Source: an uncultured Porphyromonadaceae bacterium (GTDB lineage Bacteria > Bacteroidota > Bacteroidia > Bacteroidales > Muribaculaceae). From it: a stretch of DNA of 40,250 bases. Made by a program: the position numbers and the translations under genes. The notes under the pieces are model-generated. The model was not told the origin of the DNA and ran no database searches. It saw only the letters and a list, made by a program, of their open reading frames with translations. Positions 1 through 9,645 of this stretch are shown piece by piece; within the stretch, counting starts at the first letter, position 1, and each line of letters starts with the position of its first letter. The stretch is from the NCBI GenBank assembly GCA_900547825.1, contig URII01000019.1:1-40250 (forward strand). Reading direction: 5' to 3'.

Positions 1-81
1 AAAAAGATGCAGCTTAAAGAGAGCTCGTTCATCAATATTCTCGGCCGCCTGGACGCCTCCGGCGAGTACTATACCTTTCAT
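1..81 (-). pseudogene. rfbA: 5' end of rfbA-like gene, diverging after nine codons
   Basis: The frame starts with ATG at 81, 28 bases after the rfbB stop on the same strand, and reads MKGIVLAGG. This is the invariant start of glucose-1-phosphate thymidylyltransferase (RfbA), which makes dTDP-glucose, the substrate of RfbB. The family normally continues with a nucleotide-binding SGTRLYP-type motif. Here the next residues are VQAAENIDERALFKLHLF, which do not fit, although the frame stays open to the edge. Either the gene is broken by a rearrangement or the outermost ~54 bases are misjoined. A plus-strand frame ending at 99 overlaps it and is an alternative reading. Confidence 0.4.
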
Positions 82-109
82 AACAGAGAGTTGTGGTAAT
101 GGTTATGGA

Positions 110-1309
110 TTAACGGTTTTTATACATCTTATCATAATAGTCCTGATATTCTCCGGATGTGACACTGTCCACCCATTCGCGGTTGTCGAGATACCATTTC
201 ACTGTTTTCTCGATACCTGTGGTGAAAGGAGTTTCGGGATACCAGCCTAATTCCACTGCTATTTTAGTAGGATCTATGGCATAGCGCATGTCATGGCCTG
301 GACGGTCGGTGACAAATTCTATCAGATCTTCGGTGATGGTGTCTACCGGATTCGCAAGCAGTGACTGATATTCCGGAGTTTCCTCCATGATGCGGCGCAC
401 TATTGCTATCACTGTCTTTACAATGTTGATATTCGACTCCTCGTTGAATCCGCCCACATTGTAGACTTCGCCTATACGGCCTTTGCGCAGCACCATATCG
501 ATGGCTTTGGCATGATCTTCGACATAAAGCCAGTCGCGCACATTCTCACCCTTGCCGTACACGGGTAGCTTCTTGCCCTCGAGTATATTTTTTATGATAA
601 GGGGGATAAGTTTTTCGGGGAAATGATAAGGCCCGTAGTTGTTGCTGCAACGGGTTATGTTGATGGGTAATCCGTAGGTCTCGTGATAAGCGAGGGTTAT
701 TAGGTCAGCCCCTGTTTTTGCGGCTGAATAAGGTGAGCGGGGTGAGAGCGGAGTTTTTTCGGTAAAGAATCCTTTGCCGAAGGTCTTGAGATTGTCGCGG
801 CCCTTCACCACATTTTTTACATCATCCTCAAGATGCAGCTCGCATGCCTCGTCGAAATCTTTGGGCAGCGATCCGTAAACCTCGTCAGTGGATATCTGGA
901 GATAACGTTTCCCATCTTTGTATATGTTATGTCCCTGTGCATCCTTGCCTTCAAACCAAGCCTCACGTGCGCAGTCCAGCATGTTCTGGGTGCCGAGAAT
1001 ATTGGTCTCAAGGAAAAGGCGTGGATTGGTTATGCTGCGGTCAACGTGGCTTTCAGCAGCAAAATTCACCACATAATCCGGGTCAAATTCTTTCATCAGC
1101 CGGCTTACAAGTTCTTTATCGCCTATGTCACCTTTCACGAAAGTGACATTCTCCATTTCCATTTCATCCTTGATTGTAAGCGGGTTGCCGGCATAGGTCA
1201 GTGCGTCGAGTATCAATATCTCCACATCGTTACCATAACGATTGAGAAGATATTTCACAAAGTTGGCCCCGATGAAACCGGCGGCTCCTGTTACGAGATA
1301 CTTTTTCAT
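110..1309 (-). CDS. rfbB: dTDP-glucose 4,6-dehydratase
   Basis: This 399-residue protein is an extended short-chain dehydrogenase that converts dTDP-glucose to dTDP-4-keto-6-deoxyglucose in the cytoplasm, the second step towards dTDP-rhamnose for surface polysaccharide. The Rossmann motif GAAGFIG is at residues 8-14. The catalytic TDE is at 141-143 and the YxxxK pair at Tyr194/Lys198. It is longer than the usual ~350 residues because of an insert at about 118-185, which I recall from Bacteroidales RfbB proteins. The start is the ATG at 1309 directly before the Rossmann strand. The rfbA start codon follows 28 bases after its stop, so the two look co-transcribed. I found no convincing promoter upstream. 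Confidence 0.95.
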   Translation of the reverse strand: MKKYLVTGAAGFIGANFVKYLLNRYGNDVEILILDALTYAGNPLTIKDEMEMENVTFVKGDIGDKELVSRLMKEFDPDYVVNFAAESHVDRSITNPRLFLETNILGTQNMLDCAREAWFEGKDAQGHNIYKDGKRYLQISTDEVYGSLPKDFDEACELHLEDDVKNVVKGRDNLKTFGKGFFTEKTPLSPRSPYSAAKTGADLITLAYHETYGLPINITRCSNNYGPYHFPEKLIPLIIKNILEGKKLPVYGKGENVRDWLYVEDHAKAIDMVLRKGRIGEVYNVGGFNEESNINIVKTVIAIVRRIMEETPEYQSLLANPVDTITEDLIEFVTDRPGHDMRYAIDPTKIAVELGWYPETPFTTGIEKTVKWYLDNREWVDSVTSGEYQDYYDKMYKNR

Positions 1310-1544
1310 TTTGGGTGGTTGAAAACTTATTGGTTCAAAAAACGCTGCAATTTACGAAAAAAACCTGATATACATAAATAAATAAGAGCGCTAAGAATCT
1401 TAGAGATTATGCAAAATTGGATAATGTTGTGCATAATATTCTGATATACAGTGTGCTGTGTATTGTGGCAATGTCGGGGTTCTGTCGGTAATGCAATTTA
1501 TGCTGACTCGAAGCAGCTTCTGGATAGATAAATCTGTCAAAATA

Positions 1545-1575
1545 TTGATAAATCCTTATATTATTTGTAAATTTG
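1545..1575 (+). promoter_or_regulatory. Bacteroidetes-type promoter for the giant secreted protein
   Basis: TTG at 1545-1547, a 20-base spacer and TAAATTTG at 1568-1575 match the -33/-7 consensus. The predicted leader is about 115 bases. The 388-base gap 1310-1697 is AT-rich and holds no credible gene. Its short open frames have no coding character. Confidence 0.5.
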
Positions 1576-1697
1576 TTGCGAGTCAATCTCGGATGTGTTA
1601 TTTTGCTATGGAGAGACCCGGAATTATACATCCTGAGGACTTAAATACATAGCATTCATCTATCCATGGTTTCTCACACAAATTACATTTCTTAAGT

Positions 1698-4600
1698 ATG
1701 GGGAAATTTTTTAACTTATCCGTTGGATTGTCAGCGACATTGATGCTGCTGTCATCCGTGCCGGCACTTCAGGCCCAGGCCTTGCGTCACGAAGCGGAAA
1801 GTCCGGCAACAAGCCGGCTGCCTGTCGCCACACAGTTGGAGCCAAAGGGCATGAACACTCGCCCGGCCATGCCGAGGTCGTCGTTCGGAACATCTCCGCA
1901 ACTGTTGTCAGGGCTCCGGAGCCGTCAATGGCGTCCTGCCGCACCATTGAAAATCAGCGGCACAGAATCAAAAGTTTATGGGTGTCTTATATTCTCCGAC
2001 GATCTTTTCACATATGATCTCGGGATATATGCCTTCGGGCTTAACGGCACCAAGGATATGACACTGGTGGAGCCGAATATCCGGTGTAACGGAGGCGGAA
2101 CCTACGCAAACGGTAAATATTATTATTGCGAGTGGGTTACCACAGATCAGCTTAATGCCTACACATTCATATTCGATGCCGACACGTGGGAGGTGCTGCA
2201 TGTAGGCGACGGCGACGCCACAATCATAGCCCACGATATGGATTATGACCCTATATCGAACAAGATATACGGTTCGTTTATCGGCGAGGACGGCCAGGAA
2301 TGGGCTGAACTGGATATGGAAAGTTACCAGCGCACTACAATCGCCCCATTGGAAAAGGAGATAAACGCCGTGGCTTTCAATGCTGCCGGACAGGCTTACG
2401 CGGTGGGTTATGACGGTAACCTTTATAAACTTGACAAGACTGACGGTTCTATGACGCTTGTAGGATCTACGGGGCTGAATCCCTATTATCCTTCATCCGC
2501 TACATTCGACAAGGCCACCGGCCGCATGTATTATACACTGAGTGCCGAATATGTGTCGGGGCTGTATGAGATAAACCCTGCTAACGGCAACGCCACCCTT
2601 ATAGCGAATTTCGATCTCAACGAAGAGGTATGCGGGCTCTATTTCCCCACAGCTGCTGTTGCTCCGGTTGCTCCGGCAATGCCTGAGGGGGCGGCGCTTG
2701 ATTTTGTAGCCGGGGAACTTACCGGCAAACTGCGTTTTACCGCACCGTCAAAAAGTTTCGGCGGAGGCAATCTGTCGGGAACACTCAATTATACCGTCAC
2801 TATGGACGGCACGCGCATAGCCATAGGTTCTGCTGCTCCGGGTGAGTCAGTGGCGGTTGATGTTACGGTACCGGCGTCAGGCTCCTATAATTTCATAATA
2901 AACACATCAAACGTAGGCGGCAACGGCCAGCCGGCATATCTCAACGGCTATATAGGCTATGCCAAGCCACAGGCGCCCTCGGCTGTGTCGCTCATATATG
3001 GTGACAACACATTCACTTTGGACTGGCAGCCGGTTACCGCCGCCGCCACCGAAGGTAAGTTTAATGCCGGGGATATTACTTACACAGTTACACGTTATCC
3101 CGGTGCTGTTACAGCAGCCGAAGGATTGAAAACCTGTTCATTCTCCGAGCCTGCTGAGATAGGGGCTTCCGGATCGCAGTATTACTATACGGTGGAGGCC
3201 GTCAACGGTGATTGTAAAAGCGTTGCCTCCGAAAGTAACAAACTCGCGTTGCAGATACTTGCACCACCTTACGCCGAGGAATTCTATGATTCGTCCTCAC
3301 TTGACACATGGACAATAATAGGGCTTGGAGGTGCACCTTCGTCATGGGCCTGGGCCGGTGATGTCGGCTCGTTCGGTGAGATACGTCTCAAAGGCGTGGC
3401 TGCATATCCCAAGGATGACTGGGCATTTACTCCGGGGTTGCGGTTGGAGGCTGGGAATATATATTCTTTCTCCGCCGACGCATGGATATGGAACAAGAAG
3501 TTCGGTGACGAATTCATAGAAGTGGCTGTGGCTACCGAACCCTCTGAAGAAGGAGTAGTGGCAACGATAGTGCCCAAGACACAGATCACCGTTGAGAAAG
3601 GCCCGAATGCAACCACAACGGACACCCAGAAACTTACCGGCGAATTCCAATGTCCGACAACCGGAATATATTATTTCGGCATACATGCCGACTGTCCCAA
3701 GGACGGGTGGTACCTCTGTGTGGACAATGTGTCGGTAGGGGCAGGGCAGGTGGCTGCGGCTCCCGCAGCTGTTTCTGATCTTCAGGTAGTTCCTGACCCT
3801 GCAGGAGGAATGAGTGCCGGGATATCATTTACCGCACCTTTGCTGTCAGTGAGGGGTGATGAGCTTACGGAAATCACATCGATGACTGTAAGCCGTGACG
3901 GTGAGGTCATAAAGACCTTCGCATCTCCGGCTCCCGGCGCAGAACTTAGCTGTTCTGACTCCGGAATGACAAGCGGGCTGCACACATACAAAGTCACCGG
4001 CCATAATGGCAACGGCGCCGGAAATGACGCTGAAGTTACGGTGTTCATCGGAGTAAACATACCCTCCGCCCCCTCCGAGGTAAACATAGCCGAGACCGCC
4101 AATCCGGGCGAAGTAACCCTGTCATGGCCGGCAGTCACTGTTGACAAGGATGGCCGGACGCTCAACACTTCCGAGGTCACCTATATGGTTGTGGATAACG
4201 GTACTGTGATAAAATCAGGCGTCACCGGCACTTCCTGTACTTTCCAGGCAATTGCGGCCGACGGCAACCAGCAGTTTGTGTCCTACTCAGTCTATGCCTC
4301 CACGTCGGCCGGACGTTCCGTCAAGGCCACGGGTTCCGGGAGCATACCGGTAGGAATCCCCTATGACCTGCCGTATAACGACTCGTTCGCCTTAGGCGGA
4401 TATACCCACATTTATAATGTGACTCCTGCCAATCCCGAACTTAGCTGGCGGATATGGTCGGTGGAGGAGATGAAACTTGAAACTCCCGACGGTGACGATT
4501 ATATGCTGGCTGCCCGCGGATCCAATGTGGATCAGTCGTCGATGTGGAGCACCGGAAAGATAAAGCTTGACGAAAACTCCACATGTGCTTTGTCATTCTA

Positions 4601-6182
4601 TTATTTCGGAATGACGGAATGCGAGAACTATTTCGATGTAATGATCAATGACGGATCGGGATGGACAGCTGTTGAGCGCTATGTTGCCGGATCTCCGCAA
4701 GCCTGGCGCAAAGCTACTGTGCATCTGTCGCAGTATAAAGGTAAATCGGTGCAGATAGGCTTCCGGGGCACTGTGGTGACGCATACTATGATAATACTCG
4801 ACGGCATAAGTGTGGAACAGCTCAATCCTGTCGACCTTTCGGCAGCGGCTATCCGCATGCCGGCACGTTTCAATGCCAATACACCTGTTGAGGTTGAGGT
4901 GGATGTGGTCAACAATGGTGCCGAAACCGCCTCGGGTTATACAGTGGAACTTTACCGCGATAACGTCAAGGTGGCCGAAACAGCAGGTACCGATATAGCT
5001 TCCGGATCCACAGCCACGGTTACTGTAATGGAGACAGCTCCTGTAACCGCCGGACCTACGGCAGTATATAAAGCTGTGGTGGTGTGTGGCAATGACGCTG
5101 ACCTGGCCGACAATACTACCGATGAGATAAAGGCCCGCATAGTGCTTCCCAATTATCCTGTGCCGGTTTCGCTTGAAGCGTCCGAAAGCGGGCAATCGGT
5201 GGTGCTTGAATGGACTGCCCCCGACCTTGAGTCGCAGCTCCCTGAGCCTGTAACCGATGATTTCGAGTCGTATGAGGCTTTCGGAGTAAACGAAGCAGGC
5301 GACTGGAATTTCATCGATGCCGACGGTAGCCGCACATATGGATTCAATGGCGTAGACTTCCCTCATGCAGGTGAGCCTATGGCCTATATCGTGTTCAACA
5401 ACGAAGGCCCGCAGTTCGACAGCTTCTTCAATGCCGTAAGCGGCCATCAGTTCATGGCCTCGTTTGTGACATATGGCGGAGAGAACGATGACTGGATGAT
5501 ATCACCCCGGCTCTTCGGAAACCGTCAGACTATATCATTCTTTGCCAAGACCTACAATGATTATTACGGGCTTGAATCGTTTGAGATACTGTATTCGACC
5601 AAAACCCGTGCCAAGGCTGACTTTGTATCGCTGGAATCTGTGCCGGGTGTGCCTGCCGAATGGACGGAATATTCATTCACTCTCCCTGCCGGGGCCAGGT
5701 ATGTGGCTGTGCGTTGCACGTCAAAGGACAAAATGATGTTTATGGTGGATGATTTCACCTATGTGCCTTATGGTGCGGAAGTCGAACCGTTGACGCTTAA
5801 AGGTTATAACGTATACCGTGACGCGGTGAAGCTTAACGGAGAACTTGTGGCCGGACCATCGTTTACCGATATGGAGCCGCAGTCGCGCGGTCACCAGTAT
5901 TGCGTCACCGCAGTCTACGACCGTGGCGAATCCGCTCCATCCAACATTGCATCGCTGTCATCGTTAATCTCCGGTGTCGCATCCGAGGGTGCTTGCGTCA
6001 CGGTTGAGAGCCGCAACGTCATTGTGGAAGGAGCTGCCGGACACAGTGTTTATATCTACGGTATTGACGGACGTTGCATATTCTCCGTATCGAAAGCAGG
6101 CGACAGATTGAGTGTACCTGTTCTTCCCGGAGCTTATATAGTTAATGTAGCCCGTAGGCCTGTCAAGGTTGTGGTGAAGTAA
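1698..6182 (+). CDS. Giant secreted multidomain adhesin-like protein with type IX-like sorting domain
   Basis: This 1494-residue exported protein starts with a signal peptide (about 1-27, ending QAQA). Residues ~89-320 resemble a beta-propeller with repeated YDxxxxKIYG/FDxATGRMYY-type blades. Fibronectin III-like domains follow, interspersed with three 'choice-of-anchor J'/cleaved-adhesin jelly-roll domains at about 521-683, 886-1044 and 1183-1357. Each ends in a V/LDxxxV-type strand. A CARDB-like segment is at ~1048-1150. The last ~65 residues have the shape of a T9SS type A sorting domain (VYIYGIDGRCIF, PGAYIVNV, terminal KVVVK). I infer a surface-exposed or released protein that binds host or dietary glycans or proteins. 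No catalytic motif was seen. It stands alone, with its own promoter and a strong terminator after it. Confidence 0.85.
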   Translation: MGKFFNLSVGLSATLMLLSSVPALQAQALRHEAESPATSRLPVATQLEPKGMNTRPAMPRSSFGTSPQLLSGLRSRQWRPAAPLKISGTESKVYGCLIFSDDLFTYDLGIYAFGLNGTKDMTLVEPNIRCNGGGTYANGKYYYCEWVTTDQLNAYTFIFDADTWEVLHVGDGDATIIAHDMDYDPISNKIYGSFIGEDGQEWAELDMESYQRTTIAPLEKEINAVAFNAAGQAYAVGYDGNLYKLDKTDGSMTLVGSTGLNPYYPSSATFDKATGRMYYTLSAEYVSGLYEINPANGNATLIANFDLNEEVCGLYFPTAAVAPVAPAMPEGAALDFVAGELTGKLRFTAPSKSFGGGNLSGTLNYTVTMDGTRIAIGSAAPGESVAVDVTVPASGSYNFIINTSNVGGNGQPAYLNGYIGYAKPQAPSAVSLIYGDNTFTLDWQPVTAAATEGKFNAGDITYTVTRYPGAVTAAEGLKTCSFSEPAEIGASGSQYYYTVEAVNGDCKSVASESNKLALQILAPPYAEEFYDSSSLDTWTIIGLGGAPSSWAWAGDVGSFGEIRLKGVAAYPKDDWAFTPGLRLEAGNIYSFSADAWIWNKKFGDEFIEVAVATEPSEEGVVATIVPKTQITVEKGPNATTTDTQKLTGEFQCPTTGIYYFGIHADCPKDGWYLCVDNVSVGAGQVAAAPAAVSDLQVVPDPAGGMSAGISFTAPLLSVRGDELTEITSMTVSRDGEVIKTFASPAPGAELSCSDSGMTSGLHTYKVTGHNGNGAGNDAEVTVFIGVNIPSAPSEVNIAETANPGEVTLSWPAVTVDKDGRTLNTSEVTYMVVDNGTVIKSGVTGTSCTFQAIAADGNQQFVSYSVYASTSAGRSVKATGSGSIPVGIPYDLPYNDSFALGGYTHIYNVTPANPELSWRIWSVEEMKLETPDGDDYMLAARGSNVDQSSMWSTGKIKLDENSTCALSFYYFGMTECENYFDVMINDGSGWTAVERYVAGSPQAWRKATVHLSQYKGKSVQIGFRGTVVTHTMIILDGISVEQLNPVDLSAAAIRMPARFNANTPVEVEVDVVNNGAETASGYTVELYRDNVKVAETAGTDIASGSTATVTVMETAPVTAGPTAVYKAVVVCGNDADLADNTTDEIKARIVLPNYPVPVSLEASESGQSVVLEWTAPDLESQLPEPVTDDFESYEAFGVNEAGDWNFIDADGSRTYGFNGVDFPHAGEPMAYIVFNNEGPQFDSFFNAVSGHQFMASFVTYGGENDDWMISPRLFGNRQTISFFAKTYNDYYGLESFEILYSTKTRAKADFVSLESVPGVPAEWTEYSFTLPAGARYVAVRCTSKDKMMFMVDDFTYVPYGAEVEPLTLKGYNVYRDAVKLNGELVAGPSFTDMEPQSRGHQYCVTAVYDRGESAPSNIASLSSLISGVASEGACVTVESRNVIVEGAAGHSVYIYGIDGRCIFSVSKAGDRLSVPVLPGAYIVNVARRPVKVVVK

Positions 6183-6199
6183 ATTGTATCATTACACTT

Positions 6200-6246
6200 T
6201 ATAGCATAAGCACCCGGCATGATTCAGTGTCGGGTGCTTTGCTATA
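6200..6246. terminator. Bidirectional terminator between convergent genes
   Basis: AGCACCCG (6209-6216) pairs with CGGGTGCT (6231-6238). The outer TATAGC/GCTATA arms (6200-6205, 6241-6246) extend the stem. It sits between the convergent genes ending at 6182 and 6265. Confidence 0.75.
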
Positions 6247-6264
6247 GGCATAATGCCTCAATAA

Positions 6265-8352
6265 TCATAATCTCTTCATCTCGGCTTCGGAGGCTGAGCC
6301 ACCTTTATATTTGCTTTGCCTTGGTTGGAAACGATAGATTACGTTGAGCAATATTCCCCGGAAATCATAGGATTGGTTTTTAGTAACGTGTACACCGTAG
6401 GTGTTCATTGTCCAATTGTTATTAGCGGTGTTGAAAATGTCGTTTGCCGAAAATTTGACTGTCAGTGCTTTGTTAAAGAAGTGTTTGCTGACGGAGGCAT
6501 TCATCGTGAAGTATGTGGCACCGAAGCGGTTTGTGTGCATGTCGCCGCGCGACCGGCCGCTCATTGAGGTGGTCATTATAAATCCGTGCGGGAATGTCAG
6601 GGTGTTGTCAAACGAATATGAGAATATCGGGCGGTCATATTTTTGTCCCCCTAATCCGAGCCACTGCCGGTAAGCGCCCAAGGTCACATTAGGCATCCAA
6701 CGCTTTATGTTCTTTTCCCACACTGCATAACAGCTGAAAGCCGTTACATCTATATTTATCGGGTGCATGAGCAGTTGCAGGTTTTGTGCCGGATAAATCT
6801 CCTTTACAAATGCGTATGAGTCAAGGCTTCGTGTCAGATCGGCCTGGAGCATGAATCCGTTCCACATTCCGAATAGCTGCACGTTGTGCATGCGCTCGTC
6901 GCGTAGGGCCGGATTGCCTCCCTCTATTTCATGCATGCCCACATAGTTGAGTCCGCGTGTCAGTTGGGAGTAGGGTGGGCGTATGGTCGTCATTTTATAG
7001 CTCAGGCTCAGTGATGCACGTTGCGAGAATTGGTAACTTAGGGAAATGTCCGGGGTGACGGTATGGTCCTTTCGGCTCATATCCTTGTCCTTGACGCCGT
7101 TGAGGGTGAAATTATAGTCTACATAGTCATAGCGGGCTCCGAGGGTCATTGACCAGGGGCCGAATGAGGCGTTCCATGAGGAGAACAGTGCTGCGGAGAT
7201 CTGGCGTGCGTGGGAGCTGGATGAGGGTATATAGGCGCCTACTTCAGGATTCAGCATAGTGTAATCCGATGCCGTCGAGGTATATGAGTCTTCGGTGCCG
7301 ATTGTGAACGAGCCTTTCCCGAGCGGAAACTCCGTATAGGCTTTCCCGGCCCAGAGTGTGGAATTCCGGCATTCCGAGGAGGCCACGGCTGGAAGCAGGG
7401 CGGCGGGGTAGGATGTTTCTGTGCCGGTGGAGGAATGTGAATGCCGGAACAATCCATCTGCATGAAACAGGTATCTGCCGTTAAACTTATTTTCGTAATA
7501 CGCATTTGCGAGATGGCTGCGGCCGGTTATAGCCCGGGAAATCACACGGTCAAGCGGAATGTCGGTATCCGTCCACTCCTCGCCGGTGTTGGTGAAATCG
7601 GAATGCTCGGGATTGAACCGGTAATAGGCGCCGAATGACTGTGTGTCGCGGGCGAAATTGAAGCCGGCTTTGACAGTTCCGGCATTTACAGGATAATCTG
7701 TATGCTGGCTGCTTCCCACAGTGACTGGTGTTCCATTATATTCCAATGTGTTTACTGTAGTTCCACGGGCTTTTGTATGGTCATGGTTAAATGAGCCTGA
7801 CAGAAAGTAGTCCCACGCTCCGTGCCTGTAATTTAGGTCAAGATAGTCGGATACCGAGTAAGTGCGGCGTTTGCGTAACTGCAGCTGATCGGTGAGTGAC
7901 AGTCCGCGTATGAAATTGCGTGTGGTTGTGATTCTGATTACGGCGCCTGTGGTGGCAGCATAGGCCGCGCTTGGGGCCATAAGCAATTCCACCCGTTTCA
8001 GCTCATCCGACATGAGCTGTATGAGCTCGTTGATGTCACGCATTGGGTGGCCGTTGATATATATTTCAATATTGTCCTTGCCGGTGACCGAAATTTCATT
8101 GTCGTGTACATTTATCATCGGCAGGCGACCGAGCACATCCAATGCGTTGCCCGCATTCTGCAATGGTGATCCGGGAATTACCGATACCATGGTGGATCCC
8201 TCAAGCCGTGTGACAGGATTGTCCGCTCTTACTGTTATTTCCTGAAGCTGGCGGGCGATACTGTCCGTGGCTTCCTCGGCATGGGCCGCTGACACTGTAA
8301 ATAATATCAGGCTTACGGCGCATAAATGTGTGAATGATTTTTTTGAGTGCAT
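6265..8352 (-). CDS. TonB-dependent-receptor-like outer membrane beta-barrel protein
   Basis: This 695-residue protein has a signal peptide (MHSKKSF...AHA, about 1-25). A plug-like domain follows (~30-150: GNALDVLGRLPMI, YINGHPMRDINELIQL, RVELLMAP). The rest is alternating amphipathic strands typical of the outer membrane protein beta-barrel family (OMP_b-brl_3 type). Unlike many relatives it lacks the N-terminal carboxypeptidase-regulatory-like domain, so it is shorter than the usual ~800 residues. No SusD-like partner is adjacent, which argues against a glycan-uptake pair. Small-molecule or metal transport, or a signalling role, is possible. The upstream gene on the same strand is a membrane regulator that may control it. 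Confidence 0.85.
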   Translation of the reverse strand: MHSKKSFTHLCAVSLILFTVSAAHAEEATDSIARQLQEITVRADNPVTRLEGSTMVSVIPGSPLQNAGNALDVLGRLPMINVHDNEISVTGKDNIEIYINGHPMRDINELIQLMSDELKRVELLMAPSAAYAATTGAVIRITTTRNFIRGLSLTDQLQLRKRRTYSVSDYLDLNYRHGAWDYFLSGSFNHDHTKARGTTVNTLEYNGTPVTVGSSQHTDYPVNAGTVKAGFNFARDTQSFGAYYRFNPEHSDFTNTGEEWTDTDIPLDRVISRAITGRSHLANAYYENKFNGRYLFHADGLFRHSHSSTGTETSYPAALLPAVASSECRNSTLWAGKAYTEFPLGKGSFTIGTEDSYTSTASDYTMLNPEVGAYIPSSSSHARQISAALFSSWNASFGPWSMTLGARYDYVDYNFTLNGVKDKDMSRKDHTVTPDISLSYQFSQRASLSLSYKMTTIRPPYSQLTRGLNYVGMHEIEGGNPALRDERMHNVQLFGMWNGFMLQADLTRSLDSYAFVKEIYPAQNLQLLMHPINIDVTAFSCYAVWEKNIKRWMPNVTLGAYRQWLGLGGQKYDRPIFSYSFDNTLTFPHGFIMTTSMSGRSRGDMHTNRFGATYFTMNASVSKHFFNKALTVKFSANDIFNTANNNWTMNTYGVHVTKNQSYDFRGILLNVIYRFQPRQSKYKGGSASEAEMKRL

Positions 8353-8371
8353 AGACTTAATGTTTTTTGCA

Positions 8372-8404
8372 CAAAAATACTGTCATATCGCCTCTGCATG
8401 CAAA
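8372..8404 (-). promoter_or_regulatory. Promoter of the beta-barrel gene
   Basis: On the minus strand TTTG (8404-8401), a 21-base spacer and TATTTTTG (8379-8372) match the Bacteroidetes consensus, 20 bases before the start at 8352. The barrel gene can therefore be transcribed apart from the regulator upstream. Confidence 0.55.
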
Positions 8405-8496
8405 ATAATCATCTGACAATGGTAAATGCAAGTTGTTGGTTTATAGGGCTGTATGCGGGCTGTCGTGCTACGTTTCTGACACCGTATGTGGAGGTG

Positions 8497-9495
8497 CTAA
8501 AAAATCGACAGAATTTCGGTAGCCGAGGGTAACCCGGCCTCTGTTATCTTCCCTTTGAGGCGTGATTTCCGCTTGTAGATCACCTCTACCGATTCATCCA
8601 TCAGCAGGCTGATTGTGCGTGCCGAAAGGCCGCACGCTATGTATACGGCCAATCGGTAATCGCAATCCTTTATGGCGGGATATTCTGTCCTGAGCTTTTC
8701 CAAAAGTCCGTTACGGCATTCATTGACTATATGCTGCATTTCGGCAAACACCATGTCGTCCTTCTGTATGGCTTCAATTTCATTTTTTACTTTTGACACG
8801 ATGGCATTACGTTCGGCTTTTGTGCCTCTTGCCTCATAGTAGGTGCCGCAAAGTGAGTCGATAAGTGCAAACCTGTTGTCAAGCAATCTGTTAAGGGTAG
8901 TTTCCAATTTTGACATGTCGGACACTCCACACTGTATCTTCCATCTCAATTCCGATGCCTCGCTTAGCAGAGCTTCGTTGCGGGCTGATTTGATGCGTAA
9001 CCTCGCCCGTTGCCACATAATGACTCCTATGGCGAGAATCGCCACTATTATTCCGGCAAACAGATACCGTTCGGAACGTATGCGTTCTTTTGCCAGAAAA
9101 TATTCTTTTTCTTTAGTAAAATATAGAGCGCAGATCAACTCCTCCCGGCTGCTTTCCGGGTTCCCGGCCAACAGCATACTGGCGTTTTTGGCCCGTTTCA
9201 GCTCTTCAATGGCATTATGGGCGCTGTAATAATCCAGAGCAATATTTATTATCGTATCTCCGGGAGCGTAAAACCTGTTGGCCGCCATTGCTTCACTGTA
9301 TAGAAGCGCCCAGCGGGCCATGTCGGCTGAATCATTCAGTTGCGACACGTCGATAGAGTCAAGTTTCTTGAATGCCGCTTCCGGATCGGAGTATATCAGT
9401 CGCTGGGCCTCATCAAGTTGCTTATGCCATACGGTAGGCGACATGCAGCCGGTGGCCGCAAACATGATTATCAGTATTACCGGTAATAGCCGCAT
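8497..9495 (-). CDS. Membrane-anchored lipoprotein regulator with C-terminal LuxR-like HTH
   Basis: This 332-residue protein begins with a lipoprotein signal (MRLLPVILIIMFAATGC, lipid Cys17). A short helical, TPR-like region follows, then a membrane helix at about 145-166 (GIIVAILAIGVIMW). Next come a coiled-coil stretch (~170-260) and a C-terminal HTH (~265-325: DCDYRLAVYIACGLSARTISLLM...VIYKRKSRLKGKI). This architecture recurs in Bacteroidetes one-component regulators that sense outside the inner membrane and bind DNA inside. A lipid anchor plus a membrane helix is unusual. The TonB-like barrel 144 bases downstream on the same strand is the obvious candidate target. The sensory ligand cannot be read from the sequence. 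Confidence 0.75.
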   Translation of the reverse strand: MRLLPVILIIMFAATGCMSPTVWHKQLDEAQRLIYSDPEAAFKKLDSIDVSQLNDSADMARWALLYSEAMAANRFYAPGDTIINIALDYYSAHNAIEELKRAKNASMLLAGNPESSREELICALYFTKEKEYFLAKERIRSERYLFAGIIVAILAIGVIMWQRARLRIKSARNEALLSEASELRWKIQCGVSDMSKLETTLNRLLDNRFALIDSLCGTYYEARGTKAERNAIVSKVKNEIEAIQKDDMVFAEMQHIVNECRNGLLEKLRTEYPAIKDCDYRLAVYIACGLSARTISLLMDESVEVIYKRKSRLKGKITEAGLPSATEILSIF

Positions 9496-9531
9496 TGGTT
9501 TCTGCTGTGATGAAATATTGCCTTACAGATG

Positions 9532-9562
9532 CAAATTAACCGTTATTTCATTAAATATCAAA
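9532..9562 (-). promoter_or_regulatory. Promoter of the lipoprotein regulator
   Basis: On the minus strand TTTG (9562-9559), a 19-base spacer and TTAATTTG (9539-9532, one mismatch to TAnnTTTG) lie 37 bases before the ATG at 9495. Confidence 0.5.
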
Positions 9563-9645
9563 TAGCTTTAAACATCTTTAATATCTGACAGCCACTGTGC
9601 CCGGCATGAATAAAACTGCTGGTGGCAAATATGTTGTGATATAAT

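Noticed and set aside
1407..1652. Small open frames on both strands in the 1310-1697 gap
   Set aside because: They are about 64-74 residues, overlap each other and a good promoter, and show no signal peptide or domain.
4593..5447. 284-residue minus-strand open frame inside the giant secreted gene
   Set aside because: It is antisense to well-formed jelly-roll and CARDB domains, with composition typical of a complementary-strand shadow.
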